From AV69 sp036498205 (GTDB taxonomy: Bacteria; Verrucomicrobiota; Verrucomicrobiia; Chthoniobacterales; UBA10450), in the NCBI GenBank assembly GCA_036498205.1, contig DASXIC010000160.1, forward strand, positions 1-25,695: a stretch of 25,695 nucleotides of DNA, given 5' to 3'. Positions 1-7,831 of the stretch are shown here, piece by piece. Position numbers and translations under genes: made by a program. Position 1 is the first letter of the stretch, and every line of letters starts with the position of its first letter. A model generated the notes under the pieces. That model was not told the DNA's origin and ran no database searches. It saw nothing but the letters and a program-made list of their open reading frames with translations.

Positions 1-1
1 T

Positions 2-115
2 CCGCGCACGGCGCAAATCTACGGAAGCGTGCTCTTGGCTGCAGTCGCTCTTTATTGCGGTCTTGCGATCGAGCTCTGGCGGACCGGACCAGGCGGCCAC
101 GCCAAGACTCAGTGA
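2..115 (+). CDS. C-terminal end of a membrane protein (partial)
   Basis: An open frame enters from the left edge and stops at TGA 113-115, giving 37 residues. It has one hydrophobic stretch (YGSVLLAAVALYCGLAIELW) followed by a short polar tail rich in Gly, His and Lys, which looks like the last transmembrane helix of an integral membrane protein. The frame overlaps the 3' end of the convergent glycosyltransferase gene by 7 nt. A membrane glycosyltransferase or lipid-modifying enzyme would suit that neighbour, but nothing in this fragment identifies the family. The call rests on hydrophobicity and the open frame only; the opposite strand could instead be non-coding downstream sequence. Confidence 0.45.
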   Translation, partial: PRTAQIYGSVLLAAVALYCGLAIELWRTGPGGHAKTQ

Positions 116-840
116 TGCGATAGTTTGTGTGCGGGAAGCGCGGTCGGCGAACGGTCAAAAAAGCGTCTCGCAATGGCGCGCAACCAGCGCAAACCGAAGC
201 GAAACACTTCCCTCAACGACATCTTTGACCGACCGCATTCACGATCGCGGAAAACAATTGGCACTTCCCGGACACGCAACATTTTGCGCCCGCGGATGAT
301 TGTTTCGAAAACGATCTTGAATCCAACGGCCGTTTTGGCGAAGCGGAGCAGAGAATCGCGTCGAATGGCGAAGAAACCGCACATGGAGTCGCTCACACCG
401 GTCAGAGGGTAAGCTAAGCCCGAGGCAACACGCGAAATTACACGACGCCAGATTGGCCAGCCCGGCGTTGCTCCCCCTGCAACATAGCGGCTACCGATTA
501 CAAGGTCGGCCTCACCCGCCAGGATCGGACCTAACAAGGCTGGCAGTTCTTGCGGGGGATGACTGAGATCGGCGTCCATGATCGCAAGCAGTTCAGCCGA
601 AGCAGACTCGGCGCCGGCCAGGATCGCGCCGGCCAACCCTCGTTCACACCCGTCTCGTTCCACCAGCCGGACGCGATGATTCGCTGCCAGACTACGAAGT
701 TGCGCCCGCGTGCCGTCGGTCGACCCATCATCAACAAATATAATCTCGCGAAAAGCCAGGCCGGTTTGTTCGATCCGAGTGATGAGTGCCTGAACGTTTT
801 CCACCTCATTGAGGGTTGGTACTATGATCGCGATTTCCAT
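109..840 (-). CDS. Family 2 glycosyltransferase, polyprenol-phosphate mannose synthase-like
   Basis: The 243-residue protein is a GT-A fold glycosyltransferase of family 2. It opens with the usual strand and loop IIVPTLNE, has DDGSTDGT at 37-44 for nucleotide binding and the metal-binding DAD (MDADLSHPP) at 88-96, then IGSRYVAGG. The C-terminal part (VREVPIVFRDR...GRSKMS) matches the dolichol/polyprenol monophosphomannose synthase (DPM1) subgroup, which moves a sugar from a nucleotide donor to a polyprenyl phosphate carrier at the inner face of the membrane. There is no C-terminal membrane anchor, so it would be a peripheral enzyme, as in the short DPM1 forms. The ATG lies 7 nt after the tRNA-Thr CCA end on the same strand, leaving almost no untranslated leader. 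Donor and acceptor sugars cannot be read from the sequence. Confidence 0.9.
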   Translation of the reverse strand: MEIAIIVPTLNEVENVQALITRIEQTGLAFREIIFVDDGSTDGTRAQLRSLAANHRVRLVERDGCERGLAGAILAGAESASAELLAIMDADLSHPPQELPALLGPILAGEADLVIGSRYVAGGATPGWPIWRRVISRVASGLAYPLTGVSDSMCGFFAIRRDSLLRFAKTAVGFKIVFETIIRGRKMLRVREVPIVFRDRECGRSKMSLREVFRFGLRWLRAIARRFFDRSPTALPAHKLSHH

Positions 841-847
841 GGCGGAG

Positions 848-923
<76 letters not shown>

Positions 924-980
924 GCAATTTGGGGCGGTCGCAAAGATTGCATTCGGGGTTCTCTGCAGCAAGCCGGAAGC

Positions 981-1898
981 CTAGTGCGGAAGCACGAACG
1001 TCTCCCCAACCTCGCACAGAGCAATTCGTTCTGGGGTTCGGGCCAATGCGCGGGTGAACCGTTCGATCGGCTCGCGGAAGGGTTCCACGCTTAGTCGAAA
1101 CGTTTGATGATGCACCGGCATGATAAAGCGGGCACTGGCCGCGTCCGCCATCGCAATCGCCTGTTCGGGTGTGGCATGCGCGCGGATCCACGGATCGTAA
1201 GCGCCGATGCTCATGATCGCCAGGTCGAAAGGAATGCCATCGCGTAAACGCGCAAACGCTTCCGTCATCGCGGTGTCGGCCCCATAAATGATCCGTTTGC
1301 CGCCGCGGGAAATGACATAGCTGTTGTATTGCCGGTGCTGATCATATTGCATCCGAGCGCCCCAGTGGTTTGGCCGAAACGCGCTGATCTCAAGTTCGAG
1401 TCCGCGCGGATGCAGTTGAATCGTTTCGTTCCAATCCAATGAGATGATTTCGGCAAAGTGTGTTCCACGCAATAGATCGCTCGTGTTTCGGGCCGTGATC
1501 ACCCAGGTGGTTTTGGAGAAGCGTTTTAGGGTTGCTCTATCGATGTGATCGAAATGAGCGTGCGAAAGCAGCACGATATCAATGGGCGGCAGCTCGGAAA
1601 AAAGCAGGGCTGGCTGCGTCAGGCGTTTGGGCCCGAGTGTCAGAAAAGGCAGGCGAATTCCGATTCGCGCAGAAAAAACCGGATCTGTGATCAGCGTCAC
1701 ACCGAGAAAATTGATCAGCACAGTGGAATGGCCGAGCCAGGCTGCGGTAACATTGGAGTCGCTCCACGTTTCGGGCTTGGGGCGGGCAAAAGCGGGTGCG
1801 ATCGGTCTTCGGCGCTCGACAGTCCATTCGCGCCAGAGATGCGCGAGCCAATTTCGACGCTGTATTTTGCGCCGAGCCGTTTCTCGCTCCGTTTCCAT
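981..1898 (-). CDS. Metallo-beta-lactamase-fold hydrolase, NAPE-PLD-like
   Basis: From the ATG at 1898 this is a 305-residue protein of the metallo-beta-lactamase superfamily. The signature HAHFDH at 113-118 (HxHxDH) is present, with further expected metal ligands in PNHWGAR (His178), YGADTA (Asp208) and PVHHQTF (His263/264). The motif order and length fit the N-acyl-phosphatidylethanolamine phospholipase D / YtnP-like branch (NWLAHLW, WLGHSTVLI, TDPVFS). Bacterial members are poorly defined phosphodiesterases or lactonases, so no substrate is assigned. No signal peptide is seen, so it is probably cytoplasmic. Two TTG codons just upstream (1907, 1904) are alternative starts; none has a clear ribosome-binding site and I prefer the ATG. 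It is divergent from trpC and upstream of tRNA-Thr on the same strand. Confidence 0.85.
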   Translation of the reverse strand: METERETARRKIQRRNWLAHLWREWTVERRRPIAPAFARPKPETWSDSNVTAAWLGHSTVLINFLGVTLITDPVFSARIGIRLPFLTLGPKRLTQPALLFSELPPIDIVLLSHAHFDHIDRATLKRFSKTTWVITARNTSDLLRGTHFAEIISLDWNETIQLHPRGLELEISAFRPNHWGARMQYDQHRQYNSYVISRGGKRIIYGADTAMTEAFARLRDGIPFDLAIMSIGAYDPWIRAHATPEQAIAMADAASARFIMPVHHQTFRLSVEPFREPIERFTRALARTPERIALCEVGETFVLPH

Positions 1899-1968
1899 CC
1901 ACAACAATACGCGAAGTGAAAAGACGAGCGCATAATCATTCGCCCATCTCGGGCCTTTTGGTTACTGA

Positions 1969-2751
1969 TTGCACCGTGTGAATCGGCTTCGGGAAATTAT
2001 TGCGCGCAAAAGCGACGAGATCGCTTTGACCAAAAGGCGCGAAGCAGAATTTCGGGCACAAGCGGAACGACGCAGCGAATTTCGCGACTTTGCCTCTGCC
2101 GTTAAGCGAACTGGCGGACCTCTGAAAATTATTGCGGAAATGAAAAGAGCATCGCCGTCTGCCGGAATGATCGCGAGTGACTATCAGCCGGATTTTATTG
2201 CCAGACGTTACGAGACCGGCGGAGCTGACGCCGTGTCGGTTTTAACTGAGAAAAATTATTTCCTGGGCTCTCTCGATCATCTGATAGCGGCACGAGCGTC
2301 AATCACTCTGCCGGTTTTACGCAAGGATTTCATTGTCGAGGAAGCCCAAGTTTTCGAATCGGCCGCCAGTGACGCGGACGCAATCTTACTGATCGTGGCT
2401 GCGCTCGAGCCAAAGCAATTGCAATTGCTGCACGCCAGCGCGACGGCGAATCGCCTGAGCGTGCTGGTAGAGGTGCACACTGCGGATGAAATCCAGATTG
2501 CGGTCGACGCGGGGGCCAGGATTATTGGCATCAATAACCGGGACCTGGTTACGTTCACGGTTGACCTCGGGATAACGGAGAAATTACTCCCTCGTGTTCC
2601 TACGGGAATTACTGTAGTGAGCGAGAGTGGAATCCAGAACGCAAAGGATATCGCGAGAATCTCGGAGTTTGCCGTAGATGCGCTGTTGATCGGCGAATCA
2701 TTGATGCGGACAGACGCTCAGGGTCTGGCGAAAATGCTGGCAAAGAGTTGA
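1969..2751 (+). CDS. trpC: Indole-3-glycerol phosphate synthase
   Basis: This is a full-length TIM-barrel indole-3-glycerol phosphate synthase, the fourth step of tryptophan synthesis from chorismate (decarboxylative ring closure of carboxyphenylamino-deoxyribulose phosphate). Diagnostic stretches appear in order: IIAEMKRASPSAG (catalytic Lys and phosphate loop), AVSVLTEKNYFLGS, LRKDFIVEEAQ (second catalytic Lys), LLIVAAL, LVEVHTADE, IGINNRDL, VVSESGI and LLIGESLM. The length (257-260 residues) is normal. The start is TTG at 1969 or GTG at 1978; the latter gives MNRLREIIARK, the more usual N terminus. The gene stands alone without other trp genes nearby. Its TGA stop ends at 2751 and the stop of the opposing stress-protein gene begins at 2752, so the two converge with no spacer. 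Confidence 0.97.
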   Translation: MHRVNRLREIIARKSDEIALTKRREAEFRAQAERRSEFRDFASAVKRTGGPLKIIAEMKRASPSAGMIASDYQPDFIARRYETGGADAVSVLTEKNYFLGSLDHLIAARASITLPVLRKDFIVEEAQVFESAASDADAILLIVAALEPKQLQLLHASATANRLSVLVEVHTADEIQIAVDAGARIIGINNRDLVTFTVDLGITEKLLPRVPTGITVVSESGIQNAKDIARISEFAVDALLIGESLMRTDAQGLAKMLAKS

Positions 2752-3639
2752 TCAACGTTCAGAACGCTTGAAGATTTTGCGGGTTAATCGCGCGAGAAAT
2801 CCAGCACTTGAATCAATACCGGCCCCGCGGGCGACCAGTACCGGGCCTTGCGCGCGATTGAGGATGCTTCGGGTAACGTCCCCCATGATGTAGTGACGCA
2901 GCGGGCCGCCGGCGTGAGACGAGCCGGACACGATCACGTCATAATCGCCTTCGCCTGCCTCTTTAAATATTTCGTCGACTACGAAACCGTGCCTTACCCG
3001 AATGTGAACGGGGACACCGAGCTTCCGAAGCGATTGTTTTTGAACAGATAAACTTCGACCGAGATCCGAGCTCGAGGCGAGCAGGGCCTCGGAATCGTCT
3101 TCCGCGCGCGCCAGATTTGCGAAGAGAGCCGGCGGCTCAGGCATCACGTGAAGCAAGGTTACGTCTGCCTTCAGAGGCGCGGCGATTTTTCCCGTCAGCC
3201 CAATTGCCTCCTCGATGTAACGTTTACCTCCCGTGCAGACGAGAAATCGCGCTAAGCGCTGACATTTGCCAAGCGCAACCATAACTGGCGGCGCAATGGC
3301 GTTGACCAGTTCATACGTCCGTTCCGAGCGCCAAAACAAACCGCTCGACTCTTTATGACGCGCTCCGATCACCACCAAATCGTATTTGTTTGCAGCAGTT
3401 TCCGACAAAATTTGCGAAATCGGATCGCCTGCTCCGATTACGATTCGAGGGTCCATGCCCAGATTCCGCAGAGCGGTGGCTTGTTTTTCAAGCGCTTGCC
3501 GCAGCGGATCTTCATCAGGCGATTGTTCGGCAATGCCAAGAAGGGTGGTTTGCGCGATAGTCGCCTTTGCCAGCAGGCCGCCCACTTGGACAGCGTTGTC
3601 GGACGGTGGAGTCCCATCGCTACAAATCAGCATCTTCAT
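2752..3639 (-). CDS. Universal stress protein with two Usp domains
   Basis: This 295-residue protein contains two UspA-type domains in tandem (about 1-125 and 130-295). The first begins MKMLICSDGTPPSDNA and contains the beta-strand DLVVIGARH; the second begins RFLVCTGGKRYIEEA, continues ADVTLLHVMPEP and ends DVIVSGSSHAGG...MGDVTRSILNRAQGPVLVAR. The ATP-loop pattern G-2x-G-9x-G(S/T) is recognisable but imperfect in domain 2 and absent in domain 1, so nucleotide binding is uncertain. The start at 3639 is set by its ATGA overlap with the upstream TSUP gene stop, which implies translational coupling. Usp proteins often sit beside transporters as soluble regulators or stress sensors, so a role tied to that transporter is likely but inferred. 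Confidence 0.92.
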   Translation of the reverse strand: MKMLICSDGTPPSDNAVQVGGLLAKATIAQTTLLGIAEQSPDEDPLRQALEKQATALRNLGMDPRIVIGAGDPISQILSETAANKYDLVVIGARHKESSGLFWRSERTYELVNAIAPPVMVALGKCQRLARFLVCTGGKRYIEEAIGLTGKIAAPLKADVTLLHVMPEPPALFANLARAEDDSEALLASSSDLGRSLSVQKQSLRKLGVPVHIRVRHGFVVDEIFKEAGEGDYDVIVSGSSHAGGPLRHYIMGDVTRSILNRAQGPVLVARGAGIDSSAGFLARLTRKIFKRSER

Positions 3640-4547
3640 AGCTTGTGTCCGGTAAACAGGGTGTATACGACAATAGCCGCGCCAATTAGCGGAAGTGGGA
3701 CGAAGGCGATACGGATCTTTGGACCGGCTACGTACTGGGTTGCAATCGCGCCGATTTGGGCGCCGATCGCGGCTCCTGTGTGCATGACCAGGGCGATCAG
3801 AATATCGACATTGCCTTTGATCGCGTGAGTGAAAGTGCCGTAGCTGGCTGAAATGATAATTTCGAAAAGGTCTGTGCCGACGGCGAGATGGGTTGGAATT
3901 CCGAGAACGTAAACGAGCGATGGCATCCGGATGTAGCCCGCCCCACCACCGAGGAATCCACTGAACAATCCACCAACGAATGAGACCAGAACAATTATCC
4001 AAAGAGAAATTGTGACGCCAGAGGTCGGAAGGCGGATCATCGGCCATATGTCGAGCCGTTGCAGTTTCTTGGTCACGTGCATGAAGGCAGATTGGTCGTT
4101 TTTGACCGTGGTGGGCTGGGCGCGTCGCCGGCTAGATTGGGCAAGCGTGCGCCAGCTCTCCCAGATCATGAATCCTGAAATAGCCACATAGACGGCAATT
4201 GAAACAACGCTGACAACAAAGTTGACATTACCTGCACGTTTCAAAGCCTGGATCAGCTGGGCGCCGAGTTCAGCGCCGCCGATTGTGCCGATGGCCATGA
4301 TAAACCCGAGGCGAAGGTCGACATTGCCGAGAGCACGATGCCGCTTTGCTGCCACGACCGATTTACCCACGATATGCGCCAGATCGGTCCCGACGGCGAA
4401 GTTCCAGTCAAGCCCCGCTGCCCGCAGAGCTGGGCCGGCCAGGAAGCTCCCGCCGACGCCAAAAAATCCGCCCAGGATGCCGATGATGAATCCGATCACC
4501 GCCAGATAGATCGGATTGATGTGCGAATGGGAGATCGGGAAATACAT
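3636..4547 (-). CDS. TSUP (TauE/SafE) family membrane transporter
   Basis: A 303-residue integral membrane protein of the sulfite exporter TauE/SafE (TSUP) family. It shows the two-repeat architecture: an N-terminal repeat with GFIIGILGGFFGVGGSFLAGPAL and FAVGTDLAHIVGKS, and a C-terminal repeat with FVGGLFSGFLGGGAGYIRMP and HLAVGTDLFEIIISASYGT. The two halves are joined by a basic polar loop near residues 130-175. TSUP members move sulfite, sulfoacetate, other organosulfur anions or similar small anions; the sequence does not say which. It sits between a small two-helix membrane protein (TGATG junction) and a double Usp protein (ATGA junction), so all three are probably made from one mRNA. 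The second repeat has GGGAG, a slight variant of the usual glycine-rich motif. Confidence 0.92.
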   Translation of the reverse strand: MYFPISHSHINPIYLAVIGFIIGILGGFFGVGGSFLAGPALRAAGLDWNFAVGTDLAHIVGKSVVAAKRHRALGNVDLRLGFIMAIGTIGGAELGAQLIQALKRAGNVNFVVSVVSIAVYVAISGFMIWESWRTLAQSSRRRAQPTTVKNDQSAFMHVTKKLQRLDIWPMIRLPTSGVTISLWIIVLVSFVGGLFSGFLGGGAGYIRMPSLVYVLGIPTHLAVGTDLFEIIISASYGTFTHAIKGNVDILIALVMHTGAAIGAQIGAIATQYVAGPKIRIAFVPLPLIGAAIVVYTLFTGHKL

Positions 4548-4801
4548 CAGGTCGACCGGCCGCCCAGGACTCGCAAAAGGACCGTTGTCACAGCCTCAAG
4601 CAGGATGGCTTGTCCGATGATCAGCACGATCGCAACGACCGCATAAACTTGAATATGATGCGTTTCGAGTTGGACCAGCCAGTTGCCGAGAAAATGCAGG
4701 ACGGCGAAGAAATACCCGGTTACGAGCAAGCCGTAGAGGGCCAGTTCAATGGCAAACGCCCGTAACGTGCGGCGGGCCCGGCTTATGCGCCTTGCGGCCA
4801 T
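4547..4801 (-). CDS. Small two-helix membrane protein of unknown function
   Basis: An 84-residue protein starting at ATG 4801, preceded by a good ribosome-binding sequence (GAAGG, 8 nt upstream). The N terminus is strongly basic (MAARRISRARRTLR) and is followed by two predicted membrane helices, about residues 17-40 (ELALYGLLVTGYFFAVLHFLG) and 50-75 (VYAVVAIVLIIGQAILLEAVTTVLL), separated by a short loop containing QLETHH. The stop overlaps the TSUP start by one base (TGATG). I do not recognise a named family. Position and coupling suggest an accessory subunit or a regulator of the transporter. The same frame stays open to 5044 upstream, but that extension runs across the divergent ferredoxin gene and reads like non-coding sequence, so I exclude it. 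Confidence 0.75.
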   Translation of the reverse strand: MAARRISRARRTLRAFAIELALYGLLVTGYFFAVLHFLGNWLVQLETHHIQVYAVVAIVLIIGQAILLEAVTTVLLRVLGGRST

Positions 4802-4912
4802 ACTCTTTGCCTTCGCGCTCAAGGTCCGAATCGGACGCGCTAGAGAAGCAAAGAAAGCAATTGCGTGCTTTTTGATTCTTCCTAACCTTCGACGACATTT
4901 CGGCAAAAGAAG

Positions 4913-5146
4913 ATGGCGGACGTCGCAAATAAGTATCCAGAGAACGTCGAGGGAAAGTTTTACGTCGATGACCAGTGTATCGATTGTGATCTGTGCCGCG
5001 AAACTGCCCCGGCCAATTTTCGGCGCAATGATGACGGGGGGCACTCCTACGTTTATAAGCAGCCGACCTCGCCTGAAGAGGAGGCGCTGTGCAAAGAAGC
5101 AATGGAAGGCTGTCCGGTGGAAGCGATCGGGAGCGACGGCGGATAG
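4913..5146 (+). CDS. Single-cluster 4Fe-4S ferredoxin
   Basis: A 77-residue acidic ferredoxin. Cys22, Cys25 and Cys28 (CIDCDLC) plus Cys67 in GCPVEAIG give the CxxCxxC...CP set that binds a single [4Fe-4S] cluster, as in the short bacterial/archaeal ferredoxins (the Fer type of Bacillus). The usual second-cluster motif is missing, so this is not the 2[4Fe-4S] clostridial type. An extra Cys60 lies in the helix before the last ligand. The ATG has a purine-rich stretch (AAAAGAAG) directly upstream. It is a soluble electron carrier; its partner cannot be told from the sequence. It is divergent from the small membrane protein gene (111-bp gap) and 30 bp upstream of thiD on the same strand, so probably co-transcribed with it. 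Confidence 0.93.
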   Translation: MADVANKYPENVEGKFYVDDQCIDCDLCRETAPANFRRNDDGGHSYVYKQPTSPEEEALCKEAMEGCPVEAIGSDGG

Positions 5147-5176
5147 CTATCTCTGGCGGCGTCCTCCGCCTATCCG

Positions 5177-6028
5177 ATGGCGAAAAGACGACAGTGGACT
5201 ACTGGGCGACGCTCCCCGGCCGTGGTACTCGCTATCGGGGGTTCCGATAGCAGCGCCGGAGCCGGCGTCCAGGCAGACCTCAAAACCTTCGCTGCTCTGG
5301 GCGTTTATGGCCTGACTGCTATCACTTGCATTGTTGCTGAGACGCCAGGCAAGGTCTTGCGAATCCAACCAGCGGATCCGAACATCGTCCGCGAACAAAT
5401 CGAACTGCTATTGAGCAATTTCCCAGTGGCGGCAGTCAAGACCGGGCTGCTTTGTAACGCGCAAATCGCCTCGACTGTGGCGAAAACTCTTCGCGATGGA
5501 CGACGGAAATCCAGGGCCGACACGCTCGTCATCGATCCGGTGATGATTGCGACCAGCGGCGATGCGTTGCTTGAGCAGGGCGCAATTAAGATTTACGAGC
5601 GGGAAATTTTCCCCATCGCAACATTGATCACGCCGAATCTCGATGAAGCCGCGCGGTTGCTGGGAGATCCAATCCGTAATCTACCCCAGATGCGTCGCGC
5701 TGTTACTGCTTTGACGCAGAAATATGGAGTCGCAGTTTTGCTCAAAGGCGGTCATCTCTCCGGTTCGCGCGCGGTGGATGTTTTGCACGATCGGATTCGA
5801 ATCCGGGAATTCTCTGCGCGATTTATTCGACCGGTTACTACTCACGGAACGGGTTGCACCTACTCAGCTGCGATAACATCGGTTCTGGCCAAAGGAGGAG
5901 AGCTGACGGGAGCAATCAAAATTGGAAAGCGCTTCGTTTCCCAGGCAATACGTCGCCATTTTTTCTGGCAGCGCGATCGCGATAAGATTTTCGCCCTTAA
6001 TCAGTCGCTGAACTCGTCTCGAGATTAG
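5177..6028 (+). CDS. thiD: Hydroxymethylpyrimidine/phosphomethylpyrimidine kinase
   Basis: A 283-residue ribokinase-fold enzyme that phosphorylates hydroxymethylpyrimidine and then its monophosphate in the pyrimidine branch of thiamine synthesis. Key stretches are IGGSDSSAGAGVQADLKTF (20-38, substrate site), VKTGLL, VIDPVMIATSGD, TPNLDEAARLL, LLKGGHL and the anion-hole/catalytic motif HGTGCTYSAAI (223-233). Length is normal apart from a 12-residue basic N-terminal lead (MAKRRQWTTGRR). No other thi genes are nearby, and I found no TPP riboswitch-like sequence in the short upstream gap. Its last 32 bases overlap the 3' end of the convergent rnc gene. Confidence 0.96.
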   Translation: MAKRRQWTTGRRSPAVVLAIGGSDSSAGAGVQADLKTFAALGVYGLTAITCIVAETPGKVLRIQPADPNIVREQIELLLSNFPVAAVKTGLLCNAQIASTVAKTLRDGRRKSRADTLVIDPVMIATSGDALLEQGAIKIYEREIFPIATLITPNLDEAARLLGDPIRNLPQMRRAVTALTQKYGVAVLLKGGHLSGSRAVDVLHDRIRIREFSARFIRPVTTHGTGCTYSAAITSVLAKGGELTGAIKIGKRFVSQAIRRHFFWQRDRDKIFALNQSLNSSRD

Positions 6029-6734
6029 TTTCCTCCGGGTTGTCCCGTTTCTGCGCCTTCCAAAGTTGCCGTGTCAAAGCGTCGCGCGCGGCCTCAATCT
6101 CAGCAGCTTGTTTGCTTCGGCCGGTGCCGCTGCCCAGCGAAAGGTCACCCCATCGCACTTCTACTACGAATGTCTTGGCATGTTCGGGGCCGGTGGCTGA
6201 AAGAACTTCGTAGGTGGGACCTTGCATGGTGATGCTTTGCAACGTTTCTTGCAGCTGGCCTTTCGGATTCATATCCACCGGCTTGTCCAGCACCTGCTCG
6301 AGTGCCGTTTGCGCTTCACGCAGGACGAAATCGCGAGCGGTAGCGAAGTCGCTATCAAGATAGATTGCGCCAATGATCGCCTCGAAAGCGTCGGCCAGGG
6401 TCGAAATGCGTTCTCGGCCTCCGCTCGCTTCCTCGCCGCGGCCAAGGACCAGATGGCGGCCCAGATCGAGCGCCTGCGCATGGGCCTTCAAGGCATCGCG
6501 CGAGACCAAACGGGCCCTTAATTTGGTTAGCCTTCCCTCACGTTCCTGCGGAAAATGTGAATAGAGGTATTCAGTCGTAACGAGCTGAAGAACGGCATCA
6601 CCCAAAAATTCCAGCCGCTGATTATCGTTTTGGTGGCGCTGCTTTTCGTGGCCGACACTGGGATGGGTGAGGGCTTCCTGGAGCAGGCCGATGTTGCGAA
6701 ATCGGTAGCCCAGGCGTTTCTCGAGCGAGTGCAC
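5997..6734 (-). CDS. rnc: Ribonuclease III
   Basis: A 245-residue bacterial class I RNase III, which cuts double-stranded RNA during rRNA maturation and mRNA decay. The signature NQRLEFLGDAVL carries the catalytic acids Glu42 and Asp46; DAFEAIIGAIYLD supplies Asp115 and Glu118. A double-stranded RNA-binding domain follows from about 157 (NPKGQLQETLQ...GPTYEVLSATGPEHAKTFVVEV...SKQAAEIEAARDAL). The C terminus adds a short acidic tail (NPEETNLETSSATD). The start is GTG at 6734, one base after the stop of the upstream S41-like gene (TAAGGTG), implying coupling. The gene closes a minus-strand cluster with htrA-like, purD and S41-like genes, and its end overlaps thiD by 32 bp in antisense orientation. 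Confidence 0.97.
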   Translation of the reverse strand: MHSLEKRLGYRFRNIGLLQEALTHPSVGHEKQRHQNDNQRLEFLGDAVLQLVTTEYLYSHFPQEREGRLTKLRARLVSRDALKAHAQALDLGRHLVLGRGEEASGGRERISTLADAFEAIIGAIYLDSDFATARDFVLREAQTALEQVLDKPVDMNPKGQLQETLQSITMQGPTYEVLSATGPEHAKTFVVEVRWGDLSLGSGTGRSKQAAEIEAARDALTRQLWKAQKRDNPEETNLETSSATD

Positions 6735-6735
6735 C

Positions 6736-7815
6736 TTAACGTTTTTGAAAAACCGCGACCGACGCGATCACATCGACAGCGCGCTGCAGCACCGCATCGT
6801 GCAGATTGTCTTCAGGGCTGCGACGCTGCTGCCGGGAATCCAGTTCCGGGTTCGTCCCGGCCATAAGAGCGGCTTCGTTAAAATGCGGACGTTCCATCTC
6901 GAAAACGAACGGGGCAATGCCGCGTTGCGCGCTGGAGAGAAAGATTTGTCGCTTAAGGGAGGCGGGCATTTCCGCCGGCAAATCGGGCTTAACGCCACCG
7001 GGAAAAAGTGAATGCCCGTCGGAGGAGACCGCCTCTCCCACCGCCACCCGAAGCGTTTTCCCACCGCCGATGGAAAAATCGGAATATTCCACAGCACAAC
7101 CGGCCGTCGGTTGGCCGATCAGCAACCCTTGTGCTGCCGCCTTCAAAGCCGCGGCAATTGGCTCCGCCGCACCGGATGTTTCCCCGTCTATCAGCACCAT
7201 CGTGATTCCCTGAAAAGCTGGATCGCGCTCGTTAACGAACGTGCGGTCCTGGTGCGGGTTGGTTTTATGCAGGCTCCAAAGGGTTTTCCCCTTCGGTACA
7301 AATCGCTTCGTCACTTCGGCGGCGATATCGAATTCATTCATCGAAGTCGATGCCCGCAAATCGATCACCATCGCGTCCACTTTTTTAGCGGCGAAATTCG
7401 CAAGGGTTTTATCCAGCTCCCGCAGATTATCATTGGTGAGGGATCCAATTCGCACATAGCCAATGTGATTATTCAAGATCTCACTGTAGAAGGGAGCCGC
7501 CGGGTTGGAGTTTCCACCGGCATTGGCCGGCAAAATGATCGCTCCGCCCTGCAGCCGTTTGAGCAAACCTTCGAGGGTGGCACGATTGATCTCCTGATCT
7601 TTGAGTGCATTGGGGGCGATGAAATTGGATTTCAGTAAACGGATCGCTTCGTCGATTTCGGCCGGGGCGAGGGAATCGATCGGTGCTTTCGGCGGAATGG
7701 AGCTGGTCATTTGCGGCGTCGGGCTAGCCGCCTCCGGCTTGGGACTGGGCGTTTGCGCGCCGGCACGAGCCACGCAAACCGCTGTCAGCGCCGCCAAGAT
7801 TATTTTCTTATCCAT
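6736..7815 (-). CDS. Secreted S41-peptidase-like protein with altered active site
   Basis: From ATG 7815 the 359-residue protein begins with a signal peptide (MDKKIILAALTAVCVARAGA) and a Pro/Ser/Thr-rich stretch (20-45), then a domain like the C-terminal-processing (S41, tail-specific) peptidases: IGYVRIGSLTNDNLRELDKTL, DAMVIDLRAS, ITMVLIDGETSGAAEPIAAAL, GLLIGQPTAG, LFPGGVKPDLP. There is no PDZ domain. By my alignment to E. coli Tsp, the catalytic serine position (three residues before the conserved Glu) is Gly215, with Ser214 next to it, and the catalytic lysine in FGKG is Cys240 (PTAGC), so classical Ser-Lys catalysis is doubtful. An ATG at 7839 inside the purD end is an alternative start. 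It lies directly after purD and one base before rnc. A binding or scaffold role in the periplasm is possible. Confidence 0.8.
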   Translation of the reverse strand: MDKKIILAALTAVCVARAGAQTPSPKPEAASPTPQMTSSIPPKAPIDSLAPAEIDEAIRLLKSNFIAPNALKDQEINRATLEGLLKRLQGGAIILPANAGGNSNPAAPFYSEILNNHIGYVRIGSLTNDNLRELDKTLANFAAKKVDAMVIDLRASTSMNEFDIAAEVTKRFVPKGKTLWSLHKTNPHQDRTFVNERDPAFQGITMVLIDGETSGAAEPIAAALKAAAQGLLIGQPTAGCAVEYSDFSIGGGKTLRVAVGEAVSSDGHSLFPGGVKPDLPAEMPASLKRQIFLSSAQRGIAPFVFEMERPHFNEAALMAGTNPELDSRQQRRSPEDNLHDAVLQRAVDVIASVAVFQKR

Positions 7816-7831
7816 AAAATGGCCGCCGATT

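Noticed and set aside
3640..4047. Upstream extension of the universal stress protein frame to 431 residues
   Set aside because: The added part is an Arg-rich out-of-frame reading of the TSUP gene; the ATGA junction at 3636-3639 gives a natural start.
4802..5044. N-terminal extension of the small membrane protein gene to 165 residues
   Set aside because: It runs antisense through the well-supported ferredoxin gene, has no family character, and the internal ATG at 4801 has a good ribosome-binding site.
5147..5176. TPP riboswitch before thiD
   Set aside because: Only 30 bp separate the ferredoxin stop from thiD and no THI-box-like sequence is visible there or in the 4802-4912 gap.
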